The notes: generated by a model not told the origin, from the letters alone. DNA of 22,558 nt from an uncultured Rickettsiales bacterium (GCA_913046825.1 CAJWTF010000050.1:1-22558); one strand, 5' to 3'; counted from the first letter of the stretch, positions 1-7,607 are shown. Numbers and translations are program-made.

Positions 1-322
1 CGGAGCCGAAGACCAACCGCCCGCCGGACATGATGTCGATCGAGGCGAGCTGTTCCGCGATGTCGAGCGGCTTATGCAGCGGCAGTAACACGATCCCGGT
101 GACGAGCTTTGCATTCGGCGCCTCGACCATGATCCGTGAGAGAAACGGCACCAACTGCAACGCCTGCATCGGTGCCGTCGAATAGTGTTGGCCCTTTAGG
201 ATATAACTATACCCCAGTTCATCCGCGACCCGTGCCTGCTCGCACGCCTCGGCAAAGGTTTCCTGCATATCCATCTCGGCGGGAAATTGCCCGCGCATGA
301 AAAATCCGAACTCCATTGGCAT
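1..322 (-). CDS. LLM class flavin-dependent oxidoreductase, N-terminal part (cut by window edge)
   Basis: About 107 residues are readable, beginning MPMEFGFFMRGQ and running off the left edge. The pattern of a beta strand (EFGFF), then a helix ending in AxELGY, an H-Y-S-T segment, and SIDIMSGGRLVFG is typical of the luciferase-like TIM barrel that uses reduced FMN for monooxygenation. An in-frame ATG lies two codons downstream (316) and could be the true start. GGGAG upstream of ATG 322 is a reasonable ribosome binding site. The gene is divergent from the DUF1272 remnant. The substrate cannot be inferred. The family assignment is strong despite truncation. Confidence 0.85.
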   Translation of the reverse strand, partial: MPMEFGFFMRGQFPAEMDMQETFAEACEQARVADELGYSYILKGQHYSTAPMQALQLVPFLSRIMVEAPNAKLVTGIVLLPLHKPLDIAEQLASIDIMSGGRLVFGS

Positions 323-487
323 TGCTCTCGCTCCCAAACTCGCTTCACGTTAGGAAGCAATTTGGAACGGTAAGGCTGGACAGCAATGCAATCGAATTGG
401 ATCGGTTCCGTTCTCCGGAATGGCTCTGTTTCTTGCCCATGTTCAGGCGATAGCGTGGCGGCTTCCAACCGTTAGTGAGGAATGTCG
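323..487. other. Intergenic region between divergent genes
   Basis: No coding signal is visible. It separates the divergent LLM gene (-) and DUF1272 remnant (+). A short inverted repeat, TTCCG-TTCTC-CGGAA (406-420), is the only structure seen, and no convincing promoter hexamers were found. Confidence 0.4.
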
Positions 488-793
488 ATGCTCGATCTCC
501 GCCCCCACTACGAATATTGTCATAAGGATCTGCGCCTTCCTCGACGGAGGCGATGATCTGCACGTATGAGTGCAGGTTCTGTTCTGATTGCGTGGACTCA
601 TCTCCAAAACGTTTGCCCCAATTACGGCCGTGGTTTCGAGAAGGGGCCCACTCGGCCGTCCATGGCGTGGCGCAAGGGAGTGGGATCGCTGCATCAAGCG
701 GTGTCCGAGAAGAGTGTTCATCTGAAGCATGAGAAGGATGGCGTTACCGCGTTTGTCGCCGAAGTGAAGGGTCTTCCGCTAGAAGACCGATAA
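488..793 (+). pseudogene. DUF1272-family small zinc-ribbon-like protein, frameshifted
   Basis: The start MLDLRPHYEYCHKDL matches the conserved opening of DUF1272 (small cysteine-rich protein of unknown function). In frame it reaches TGA at 554-556. From about 532 the +2 frame continues the family as APSSTEAMICTYECRFCSDCVD. From about 590 the original frame resumes as HLQNVCPNYGRGFEKGPTRP and continues to TAA at 791-793. Two compensating indels (about one base lost near 533, one gained near 595) therefore break the gene. Two expected zinc-ligand cysteines read as tyrosine (TAC for TGC), in HYEYC and CPNYG, which supports real decay. The intact-looking reading from 566 is only the tail of this gene. 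The family is recognised from memory of its conserved motif. Confidence 0.75.
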
Positions 794-800
794 GCGGGAC

Positions 801-1487
801 TTGCGACCTTACTATTCGGACGCATCTTTAAAGCTCATGGATGATACGTATCTTTTACCGGGACGACTGATCGAAAGTGAAGACCCCGCCGTCGTCGCCT
901 TTGCCGCGAAAGCGGTCGGCGGCGAGACCGACCCTACACAAAAAGCCCTGAAACTGTTCTACTCCGTCCGGGACGACGTGCGTTATGACGCTTATCTACC
1001 GCTGGCCGATATCAAGAGCTATTCCGGGAAAGAAGCGCTTGCCATGGGCCGGGGCTGGTGCGTCTCGAAGGCGGCGTTGCTCGCGGCCTGTGCGCGTGCG
1101 CAAAGTATCCCGGCGCGGCCTGGTTACGCGGATGTGCGCAATCACATGGCGACGCCGAAACTGACCGAGGCCATGGGAACGGATATCTTTTTCTGGCATT
1201 CCTACTGCGAGCTTCGGCTCAATGATCGATGGGTGAAATGTACGCCGTCATTCAATAAATCGCTGTGCAACAAGTTTGGCCTCAAGACGCTCGATTTCGA
1301 CGGCGAGACGGATTCCTTGTTTCACGAATATGACAAGACTGGCAACAAGCACATGGAATATATCCGCGAGCGGGGACCGTTCCTGGATGTACCGTATGAA
1401 GAAATCCTCGCGACGTTCCGCGCGCAGTATTTAAATATGCAGGACGGTATTGAGGGCGATTTCGAGGCGGAAGCAGGGGAGGCTTAG
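801..1487 (+). CDS. Transglutaminase-like (papain-fold) protein
   Basis: The protein has 228 residues if it starts at TTG 801, or 216 from ATG 837. Family members usually begin just before a segment like LIESEDPAVVAFA, so ATG 837 is equally plausible; neither start has a strong ribosome site. The catalytic cysteine is C87 in GRGWCVSKAALLAACARA and the histidine is H133 in FWHSYCEL (numbered from 801). The third triad position, normally Asp in W..VDPT, lies in RWVKCTPSFN and reads Thr. The family cleaves or re-forms amide bonds, but many bacterial members have no assigned substrate. No signal peptide is seen, so it is probably cytoplasmic. It begins 7 bases after the DUF1272 remnant stop and is separated by 176 bases from the ABC operon. 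Confidence 0.8.
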   Translation: MRPYYSDASLKLMDDTYLLPGRLIESEDPAVVAFAAKAVGGETDPTQKALKLFYSVRDDVRYDAYLPLADIKSYSGKEALAMGRGWCVSKAALLAACARAQSIPARPGYADVRNHMATPKLTEAMGTDIFFWHSYCELRLNDRWVKCTPSFNKSLCNKFGLKTLDFDGETDSLFHEYDKTGNKHMEYIRERGPFLDVPYEEILATFRAQYLNMQDGIEGDFEAEAGEA

Positions 1488-1580
1488 CCACCGAGCGTTG
1501 TTTAGAGAATGGCAAAATGTTGCCGTTTACTGTTGAGAAGAGGCGGTAAGAACCTCAAACTAGATATGCAGCGTCTTCGG

Positions 1581-1597
1581 GTTACATCGATTGTAAC
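1581..1597. promoter_or_regulatory. Inverted repeat upstream of the ABC operon, candidate operator
   Basis: GTTACA-TCGAT-TGTAAC has perfect 6-base arms and a 5-base centre. It ends 66 bases before the start of the binding-protein gene, in the only long gap ahead of the operon. The size and placement suit a dimeric repressor or activator. No regulator gene is adjacent, so this is inference from position and symmetry. Confidence 0.4.
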
Positions 1598-1663
1598 GAG
1601 AGTGCTTCAAAAGAAGGCGGCGGAAGTGCTAAAGCCTTCAGATCTGCAAACAGGGAGGATTAA

Positions 1664-2680
1664 ATGACGCGTTCCTTTGAAAAGAAGATGATCGTCGGCG
1701 CGGCCGCCGGTGCGCTGCTCGCGCTCGGTTCGGTCGGGACGGCTAGTGCGGAAGTAGATACCGTTAAGATGGCGCAGCAGTTCGGCCTGCTTTATGTGCC
1801 GCTTCATGTTGTCATGGAAAACGGTCTCATTGAAAAACATTCCAAAGCGATGGGCATGAAGGCTCCGAACATCAAGATGTTCAAGATTAGCGGCGGTGCC
1901 AACATCAATAAGGCGCTTCTCGCCGGCACGATCGATTTCGGCGCTCACGGCGTCGGCCCTATGCTGAAGCTTTGGGGTAAGTCGAAGGGTCGTTTTAAGG
2001 GCGCCATCACGATGGCCGATATGCCGTTGAAGTTGAACTCCAACGATCCGAACGTGAAGACAGTTGACGATTATCTGACGGTGAAAGATCACAAGATAGC
2101 CACACCTGCGGCCAAGGTCTCGATCCAGGCGGTGACGTTGCAAATGTTCACCGCAAACAAATGGAATGATCCGAACAAGCTCGACCATCTCGTCGTCTCT
2201 ATGAAGCACCCAATTGCTTTGGCGGCGCTGCTTTCCGGTGGGCAGACGGTGAAGAGCCATTTCGCGACATTGCCGTATTCCTATCAGGAATTGAAAAGCG
2301 GCAAGGTCCACAACGTCATCACTTCCTATGACATCATGGGTGGTCAGCATTCCGTGTTGACAATGAGTGTTGCGGATAAATTCGCGCAGGATAATCCGAA
2401 AACCTATGCGGCCGTGACCTCTGCCTACACTGAGGCATTTGCCTGGATTAAAGCCAATCCCGAAGCGGCAGCCAAAATCTTCATTAAATATACAAAATCG
2501 AAGATGGACCCGGCCGATGTTATTGCCTTGCTCAAGGATAAGAGTGAGATCGAGTTCTCGGAAATTCCTAAGCACACGATGAAATATGGCAACTTCCTTG
2601 CCGGAATTGGCGATATCCCGCAGCCGAAAAGCTGGAAGGATTACTACATGCCGAACAATCACGGCTATAACGGAAGCTAA
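1664..2680 (+). CDS. ABC transporter periplasmic substrate-binding protein (NMT1/SsuA/TauA-type)
   Basis: The protein has 338 residues, a normal length for the family. It has a Sec signal peptide: basic MTRSFEKK, a hydrophobic stretch IVGAAAGALLALGSVG, and probable cleavage after ASA near residue 29. The mature part has the two-lobed binding-protein pattern: QFGLLYVPLHVVMENGLIEK, then GGANINKALLAGTIDFGAHG (ligand-cleft loop), and a helical C-terminus with AFAWIKANPEAAAKIF. The start has a strong site, AGGGAGGA, 5 bases before ATG. It opens an operon with ATPase, two permeases and a dioxygenase. Relatives bind sulfonates, taurine, nitrate, aromatic acids or pyrimidine precursors; the ligand here is unknown, though the linked dioxygenase suggests a compound that is oxidised after import. 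Confidence 0.9.
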   Translation: MTRSFEKKMIVGAAAGALLALGSVGTASAEVDTVKMAQQFGLLYVPLHVVMENGLIEKHSKAMGMKAPNIKMFKISGGANINKALLAGTIDFGAHGVGPMLKLWGKSKGRFKGAITMADMPLKLNSNDPNVKTVDDYLTVKDHKIATPAAKVSIQAVTLQMFTANKWNDPNKLDHLVVSMKHPIALAALLSGGQTVKSHFATLPYSYQELKSGKVHNVITSYDIMGGQHSVLTMSVADKFAQDNPKTYAAVTSAYTEAFAWIKANPEAAAKIFIKYTKSKMDPADVIALLKDKSEIEFSEIPKHTMKYGNFLAGIGDIPQPKSWKDYYMPNNHGYNGS

Positions 2681-2687
2681 GCGAAAA

Positions 2688-3542
2688 ATGGCCTCCGACA
2701 TTGTGACGAGTGGAGCGGCGGGCGTGCAGCCCGCCGCCTCTTCGCCAATCGACCCGATCCTTGATGTCGACGGCGTTACCATTCAGTACAAGACTAAGGA
2801 ACACCTGATCACGGCGACATATCGTGTCAGCTTTCAGGTCTTTCAGGCGGATCGATTCGTGATCCTGGGCCCATCCGGCTGCGGCAAATCGACCTTATTA
2901 AAATCGGTGGCGGGATACATCCATCCGGTTGAAGGCGAGATGCGTCTTAAGGGGAATGTGGTGCGCGACCCAGGACCCGACCGCGTTATGGTTTTCCAGG
3001 AGTTCGATCAACTCCTACCTTGGAAAACGGTCAAGGAGAACATCACATTCGCGCTGACGAATGGCGGCAAGACCTCTTCGGCCAGGGAAGCAAACGACAT
3101 CGCGATGGAGTATATCCAAAAGGTGAAACTCGAGCGTTTCGAGAACACCTACCCGCATATGCTCTCGGGCGGGATGAAACAGCGTGTCGCCATTGCGCGT
3201 GGCATGGCAATGGAGCCCGATATCCTGTTGATGGACGAACCGTTCGCGGCACTCGACGCCCTAACGCGCCGCCAGATGCAGGAAGAATTACTCGAGCTGT
3301 GGGACGAAACCCGCTTCACGGTGCTGTTCGTCACCCACTCAATCGAAGAGGCGGTGATTGTAGGTAGTCGTGTCCTCATTATGTCGCCGCATCCGGGACA
3401 GGTGAAGGCGGAGTTGAACGCGCATGATCAATCACTGGCGACTATCGGTCAGGAGGATTTCGCTGAGCTGCAAAACAAAATTCACAATATGATTTTTGCG
3501 GATCGCGTTTTGGAAGACGAGGTAATCGCGCATGGCGAATGA
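2688..3542 (+). CDS. ABC transporter ATP-binding protein (SsuB/TauB-type)
   Basis: The protein has 284 residues from ATG 2688, 7 bases after the binding-protein stop; the open frame continues upstream but only through the preceding gene. Walker A is GPSGCGKST (61-69), the Q-loop is VFQEFDQLLPW (Q104), the signature is LSGGMKQR (159-166), Walker B is ILLMDEPF (179-186), the D-loop follows as ALD, and the switch histidine is H217 in FVTHSIEEA. All catalytic elements are present. An N-terminal extension of about 24 residues rich in Ala, Ser and Pro precedes the first strand. It energises the two permeases that follow and its end overlaps the first permease by 11 bases, which suggests translational coupling. 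Confidence 0.93.
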   Translation: MASDIVTSGAAGVQPAASSPIDPILDVDGVTIQYKTKEHLITATYRVSFQVFQADRFVILGPSGCGKSTLLKSVAGYIHPVEGEMRLKGNVVRDPGPDRVMVFQEFDQLLPWKTVKENITFALTNGGKTSSAREANDIAMEYIQKVKLERFENTYPHMLSGGMKQRVAIARGMAMEPDILLMDEPFAALDALTRRQMQEELLELWDETRFTVLFVTHSIEEAVIVGSRVLIMSPHPGQVKAELNAHDQSLATIGQEDFAELQNKIHNMIFADRVLEDEVIAHGE

Positions 3543-4455
3543 TGGCAACGTCGCCTTGTATGTCCGGCCGGAATTCGAAAATCCGGCGGTAGAAGAGGCT
3601 GTCGTTGGAGATATCGAGCGCCGTCTCTCGCTTTGGGAGCGGTTCTCTAATATGGACCCGGTGCGAAAGTTCTCGGTGCTGATTTTATTGGTCGTCTCGT
3701 GGGAACTATATACACGGATTGGCGGCATCAATGAGTTGATGTTCCCGACATTTAGCGCTACGGCGAAAGCGCTGGTCTCCGCATTGGTTAATGAAGGTCT
3801 GCTGCAGAACGTCTGGAACTCCATCCGGCTCTTGTTCGTTGGCTATTGCATCGGTATCTCGATCGCCGCGGTGCTAGTTGTGCTCGGCGTTTGGTCGCGT
3901 TTTGGCGGAGATTTACTGACGACCCTGACGGCGATGCTTAACCCACTACCGGCAATCGCGCTCCTGCCGTTGGCGATGATTTGGTTTGGGCTCGGTGAGG
4001 AAGCGATTATCTTCACCTTATTGCATTCGATCATCTGGCCGGTTGCCCTTAACACTCACGCAGGCTTCCAGGCGGTCAGCGAAACTCTGCGGATGGTTGG
4101 GCGTAATTACGGCCTCAGCGGATTGTCGTATATTTTCAAGGTTTTGGTGCCGGCGGCTTTTCCCGCCATCCTGACCGGCCTACGCATCGGTTGGGCGTTT
4201 GCGTGGCGGACGTTAATCGCAGCGGAGCTGGTGTTTGGTGGCCAAGTGCAGGATACGTCTGGTGGCCTTGGCGCCGAGGGTTCCAACGCCGGTGGCCTTG
4301 GCTGGATCATTTTCGCCAATCAAATGGAAAACCAAACCCCTTATGTTTTCGCGGGACTGTTCACGGTGATAATCGTCGGCATTCTGATCGAGAACGGTAT
4401 TTTCCGGAACATCGAAGACCGGACAATACGCAAATGGGGCATGCAGAAGGCATGA
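3532..4455 (+). CDS. ABC transporter permease 1 (BPD_transp_1, SsuC-type)
   Basis: The protein has 307 residues with about six membrane segments; the first is FSVLILLVVSWELYT (about 48-62). The ATPase-docking EAA loop is near residues 183-205 (SETLRMVGRNYG..., then KVLVPAAFPAILTGLRIG). A cytoplasmic N-terminal extension carries LYVRPEFE and ERRLSLWERFSNMDPVRKFS, nearly repeated in permease 2, so the two are duplicates that probably form a heterodimer. After ELVFG it has a glycine-rich insert of about 12 residues (QVQDTSGGLGAEGSNA region) absent from permease 2. ATG 3532 lies inside the 3' end of the ATPase gene. Assignment to the inner membrane is secure; the substrate is unknown. Confidence 0.92.
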   Translation: MANDGNVALYVRPEFENPAVEEAVVGDIERRLSLWERFSNMDPVRKFSVLILLVVSWELYTRIGGINELMFPTFSATAKALVSALVNEGLLQNVWNSIRLLFVGYCIGISIAAVLVVLGVWSRFGGDLLTTLTAMLNPLPAIALLPLAMIWFGLGEEAIIFTLLHSIIWPVALNTHAGFQAVSETLRMVGRNYGLSGLSYIFKVLVPAAFPAILTGLRIGWAFAWRTLIAAELVFGGQVQDTSGGLGAEGSNAGGLGWIIFANQMENQTPYVFAGLFTVIIVGILIENGIFRNIEDRTIRKWGMQKA

Positions 4456-4471
4456 TGAGGACGAACACGGT

Positions 4472-5353
4472 ATGAGCGAGAAGGCATTTGAGCTTTATAT
4501 CAGGCCCGAATTCGAGAGCGGTGAATTAGGTGCCGCGACCGACGTCGATGTCGAGCGTGAACTGTCGCTCTGGGAGAAGTTCTCGAACATCAATGCCGTT
4601 CGCAAGTTTTCCATCCTGCTGGGTCTCGTCGCCTTGTGGCAATTTTATACCTGGTACAGCAATGTCGAACCGCTGTTGTTCCCGTCATTCTTTCTCAGTT
4701 TGGAAACACTGTGGAAGACGATTCTGTCGGGTGAGATGTTCGAGAAAATTGGGATCACCATCTACGTCCTACTTTTGGGGTATGCAGCGGGATTGGCCTT
4801 TGCGGCATTATTCTTAATCTTTGCGGTTTCGACCCGGATTGGCAGCGATTTTCTTAGCACCATGACAGCGATGTTTCAGCCGCTGCCGGCGATTTCACTT
4901 TTGCCGCTGGCGATGCTGTGGTTTGGCCTTGGCATTCCAGCATTGGTTTTCGTCACCATTCATTCGGTGCTTTGGGCGGTCTCGCTGAGCACCCATGTGG
5001 GTTTCATGAGTGTCAGTGAGACGTTGCGGATGGTCGGACGGAATTACGGCCTGAAAGGCATACCGTACATCCTGAAAATACTCGTCCCGGCGGCGTTCGG
5101 CTCTATTCTGACGGGCCTGAAGATCGGTTGGGCCTTCGCTTGGCGTACCCTGATCGGCGCGGAGTTGGTCTTCGGCGCGGCCGCCGGCAATGGCGGCCTC
5201 GGTTGGATGATCTTCGAGAAGGGCGACAATCTTGATACCGAGTATGTCTTCGCGGCTCTTTTCATGGTCATCGTCATCGGCCTGCTCGTCGAGAACGTTA
5301 TCTTCCGGAGCGTTGAAATCCGGACCCTTCAGAAATGGGGCATGCAGCGCTAA
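4472..5353 (+). CDS. ABC transporter permease 2 (BPD_transp_1, SsuC-type), paralog of permease 1
   Basis: The protein has 293 residues. It shares with permease 1 the N-terminal LYIRPEFE, a linker ending ERELSLWEKFSNINAVRKFS, the core PLPAISLLPLAMLWFGLG, the EAA loop SETLRMVGRNYGLKG, and the tail FRSVEIRTLQKWGMQR. The periplasmic glycine stretch is short here (VFGAAAGNGGLGW). GAGGAC lies about 10 bases ahead of ATG 4472, and the gene is 16 bases from permease 1. Typical SsuC/TauC systems use a homodimer of one permease; two diverged copies next to one ATPase and one binding protein point to a heterodimeric channel (inference). Confidence 0.92.
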   Translation: MSEKAFELYIRPEFESGELGAATDVDVERELSLWEKFSNINAVRKFSILLGLVALWQFYTWYSNVEPLLFPSFFLSLETLWKTILSGEMFEKIGITIYVLLLGYAAGLAFAALFLIFAVSTRIGSDFLSTMTAMFQPLPAISLLPLAMLWFGLGIPALVFVTIHSVLWAVSLSTHVGFMSVSETLRMVGRNYGLKGIPYILKILVPAAFGSILTGLKIGWAFAWRTLIGAELVFGAAAGNGGLGWMIFEKGDNLDTEYVFAALFMVIVIGLLVENVIFRSVEIRTLQKWGMQR

Positions 5354-5391
5354 TACCCGAGTGCCATGCCTCCGCATTGGGAGCAAATATC

Positions 5392-6252
5392 ATGAGCCTT
5401 TCGGTTAAACGCGTCAATGACACCTTCGTTGGCGAGGTCGGCGGCGTGAATTTGTCCGACGACCACGGGCCGGACGAAATCGCTGCCATCCGCGGGGCGC
5501 TGATGGAGCACGGCATGCTGGTGTTCCACGGCCAGGACATGACGAACGAGGAGCACGTCCGGTTTAGTCAGAAATTCGGCCCCTCCGAAATTCATACGGT
5601 GAAACAATACCTGTTACCGGATTTTCCGGAAATCATTGCGTTAGCCAACCGTGGAGAGCAGGGCACCAAGCCGATCGCTAATGGCGGTGCTTATTGGCAT
5701 TCGGACATCACTTACAAGGCGCAGCCACCGATGGGCTCGATCCTCTACGGCATGGAAATACCGCCGGAAGGAGGTGACACCCTCTATTGCGACATGGCTG
5801 CCGCCTACGACGCGCTGTCGGATGAGATGAAAGCTAAGATCGATGGCTTAAAGGCGGTGCACAGTTACCTGCCGCGCTTCATGGCCTCGCGGCAGATCGA
5901 CGACGGTTTCAAAAAGGCGCAGTTCGAGTTGTCGGACGAACAGAAGGCGGAGCTGGCCGAAGTTGTCCATCCCATCGCGCGCACCCATCCGGAGAATGGC
6001 CGCAAGGCCTTGTTCATCAATGAAGGCTTCACGGTGCGTGTCGAGGGCATGGACGAGGCCGAAGGCAAAGCCCTTCTCGACGAGCTGAACGCTCACGCGA
6101 CGCAAGACCGTTTTATCTACGCTCACGATTGGTCCGTCGGCGACGTGGTGTTCTGGGATAACCGGGTCACCATGCACAAGGCGACCGAGTACGACCGGCA
6201 ATACGCACGCCGCATGCACCGGACCACAGTGCAAGGGGACGTGCCGGTTTAA
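5392..6252 (+). CDS. TauD/TfdA-family Fe(II)/2-oxoglutarate dioxygenase
   Basis: The protein has 286 residues from ATG 5392, chosen because GGGAG lies about 9 bases upstream and the family opens with a short strand like LSVKRVNDTFVGEVGGVNL; the frame is open further upstream but only through the permease end. Iron ligands are H103 and D105 (YWHSDITY) and H262 (TMHKATEY). The 2-oxoglutarate carboxylate would be held by R277, 15 residues after the distal His as in TauD. The family couples oxidative decarboxylation of 2-oxoglutarate to hydroxylation of sulfonates, phenoxyacetates or other acids, often releasing sulfite or an alcohol. It sits 38 bases after permease 2 and is most likely the last gene of the transport operon. 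Confidence 0.92.
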   Translation: MSLSVKRVNDTFVGEVGGVNLSDDHGPDEIAAIRGALMEHGMLVFHGQDMTNEEHVRFSQKFGPSEIHTVKQYLLPDFPEIIALANRGEQGTKPIANGGAYWHSDITYKAQPPMGSILYGMEIPPEGGDTLYCDMAAAYDALSDEMKAKIDGLKAVHSYLPRFMASRQIDDGFKKAQFELSDEQKAELAEVVHPIARTHPENGRKALFINEGFTVRVEGMDEAEGKALLDELNAHATQDRFIYAHDWSVGDVVFWDNRVTMHKATEYDRQYARRMHRTTVQGDVPV

Positions 6253-6272
6253 GCTGTCCGGTCCGCCGTCCC

Positions 6273-6344
6273 GTCACTCCCGAGAAGGCGGGAACCTAGT
6301 GGCTCGGTGGTGATTACCTGGATTCCCGCCTTCGCGGGAATGAC
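6273..6344. repeat. REPIN-like inverted pair of 27-bp palindromic repeats (copy 1)
   Basis: Two 27-base units face each other across 18 bases (6273-6299 and 6318-6344). The second is canonical: CTGG, the core ATTCCCGCCTTCGCGGGAAT, then GAC. The first is degenerate (GTCACTCCCGAGAAGGCGGG then AACCTAG). The unit resembles widespread proteobacterial ATTCCC-n8-GGGAAT repeats. Transcribed, the pair would fold into a long hairpin after the dioxygenase gene, so it may also act as an attenuator or mRNA stabiliser. Confidence 0.85.
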
Positions 6345-6419
6345 GGCTGATTGGGGATACCTCAACCTGTCCCTGGTTTCCTGCGCGGGGTAGATCAAAA
6401 CGCTTGGAAAGGCGGCATC

Positions 6420-6555
6420 ATGTCTTCGAAAGTAGAAACGTCGACACCGGCCAACACGATGACGCCGGTCGGGCCATACAGTCACATCGCGAAAGTCAGA
6501 CAGAGCTTTATCCAATCCGGCTAGCATTGGTTTGGGCCGGGGGCCACACCTTGAT
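6420..6555 (+). pseudogene. RidA (YjgF/YER057c/UK114) family N-terminal remnant
   Basis: MSSKVETSTPANTMTPVGPY then SHIAKVRQSFIQSG matches the conserved RidA opening PxPVGPYSHA...G.xxFVSGQ. TAG at 6522-6524 falls exactly where the conserved Gln (CAG) of SGQ belongs. One base later the sequence continues ATT GGT TTG, giving the expected I-G-L, then GPGAT-like codons, so the family match extends slightly past the stop. The rest of the roughly 125-residue enzyme is missing, because the next gene begins at 6621. A GAAAGGCGG site still precedes the ATG. RidA proteins hydrolyse reactive enamine/imine intermediates. This copy should be inactive. Confidence 0.7.
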
Positions 6556-6620
6556 CCCTTCCTAAAACACGCCAGTTGCCAAGTGTCAGTAAACGACCAA
6601 TCGACCGAAGAAAGATCGCT

Positions 6621-7607
6621 ATGAAAATCACTATCTACGGCGCCGGGGCCATCGGCGGGCATCTGGGTGCGCTGCTGAGCCGGGACGGCGTCGACGTCAG
6701 TTTGATCGCGCGCGGCGGGCACCTGCAGGCGATCCGGCGCGACGGGTTGACCTTGCAGCGTGGCGATGAGGAACCGTTCACGGTGCATCCGCATGCGACG
6801 GACGATCCCTCGACGCTCGGTCCGCAAGACTACGTCATCGTTTCGCTGAAATCGCATCAGGCGCCGGGCGTCGTCGACGCGATGCAGCCGTTGCTCGGCC
6901 CCGATACAACGGTGGCGACGGCGATGAACGGGGTGCCGTGGTGGTATTTTTATAAAATGGCGGGACCCTACGAGAACACCCGTGTGAAGTCGGTCGATCC
7001 CGAGGGCAGGCAGTGGGACGGCATCGGGCCCGAACGCGCGATTGGCTGCATCACCTATGTCGCGGCCGAGGTTGTGGCACCAGGTGTCGTGAAATCCGGC
7101 GCGTCGGGGCGTTATTTCATTGGCGAGCCCGACGGCACGGAGTCCAAACGCTGTCTCCGCCTCGCGGAGGTCATTGCCAAGACTGGCATCGTGGCCCGCG
7201 TCCGTGCCGACTTGCGTCAGGATCTTTGGCTCAAGATCATGGGCAATTCCGCTTTCAATCCGACCAGCGCGCTAACACTCGGCACCGTCGGTGATATGAT
7301 CAACGATCCGGAGATGGAAGCGCTGCTGCGGCGGATGATGGAGGAAGTTACCGCCGTCGGGCGGGCGCTCGGCTCGGAGCCGAGCGATACGGTGGATTTC
7401 CGGATCGAGAACGCGCGCCAACACGCGATGCCGCACAAGTCATCGATGCTACAGGATTTGGAGCGGGGCCGGATGATGGAGATCAACCCGATTATTGGAG
7501 CGGCCACGGAAATGGGCGCGCTGGCAGGTGTGCCGACGCCCACACTCGACACGGTGCTGGCGCTCGTCAAAATGCGGGCGCGGATGGGCGGTATGCTGCC
7601 GGAATAG
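6621..7607 (+). CDS. 2-dehydropantoate 2-reductase family protein (ApbA/PanE-like)
   Basis: The protein has 328 residues from ATG 6621; GAAAGA lies about 7 bases upstream. The N-terminal Rossmann motif is IYGAGAIGG (residues 5-13). SLKSHQ follows, as in PanE, where this segment contacts NADP. The catalytic lysine is K205 in LWLKIMGNSAFNPTSALT, and the C-terminal helical domain contains HKSSMLQDLERGR and EINPIIG, both hallmarks. The classical role is NADPH reduction of ketopantoate in pantothenate synthesis, but clustered copies in catabolic regions often reduce other 2-keto acids. With no panB or panC nearby, I prefer the family-level call. It lies between two REPIN pairs. Confidence 0.9.
   Translation: MKITIYGAGAIGGHLGALLSRDGVDVSLIARGGHLQAIRRDGLTLQRGDEEPFTVHPHATDDPSTLGPQDYVIVSLKSHQAPGVVDAMQPLLGPDTTVATAMNGVPWWYFYKMAGPYENTRVKSVDPEGRQWDGIGPERAIGCITYVAAEVVAPGVVKSGASGRYFIGEPDGTESKRCLRLAEVIAKTGIVARVRADLRQDLWLKIMGNSAFNPTSALTLGTVGDMINDPEMEALLRRMMEEVTAVGRALGSEPSDTVDFRIENARQHAMPHKSSMLQDLERGRMMEINPIIGAATEMGALAGVPTPTLDTVLALVKMRARMGGMLPE

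Noticed and set aside
566..793. Independent 75-codon gene on the plus strand
   Set aside because: It is the in-frame tail of the broken DUF1272 gene, not a separate gene with its own start.
1607..2782. 391-codon open frame on the minus strand
   Set aside because: It is antisense to the binding-protein gene, which has a signal peptide, strong ribosome site and family pattern. The minus reading has low-complexity His/Arg-rich character and no motif.
4895..5386. 163-codon minus-strand frame
   Set aside because: Shadow of permease 2 and the dioxygenase start; rich in His, Asp and Arg without domain character.
6249..6857. 202-codon minus-strand frame
   Set aside because: It spans a REPIN, the RidA remnant and the start of the reductase on the opposite strand; the REPIN translates to the familiar spurious VIPAKAGIQ peptide.
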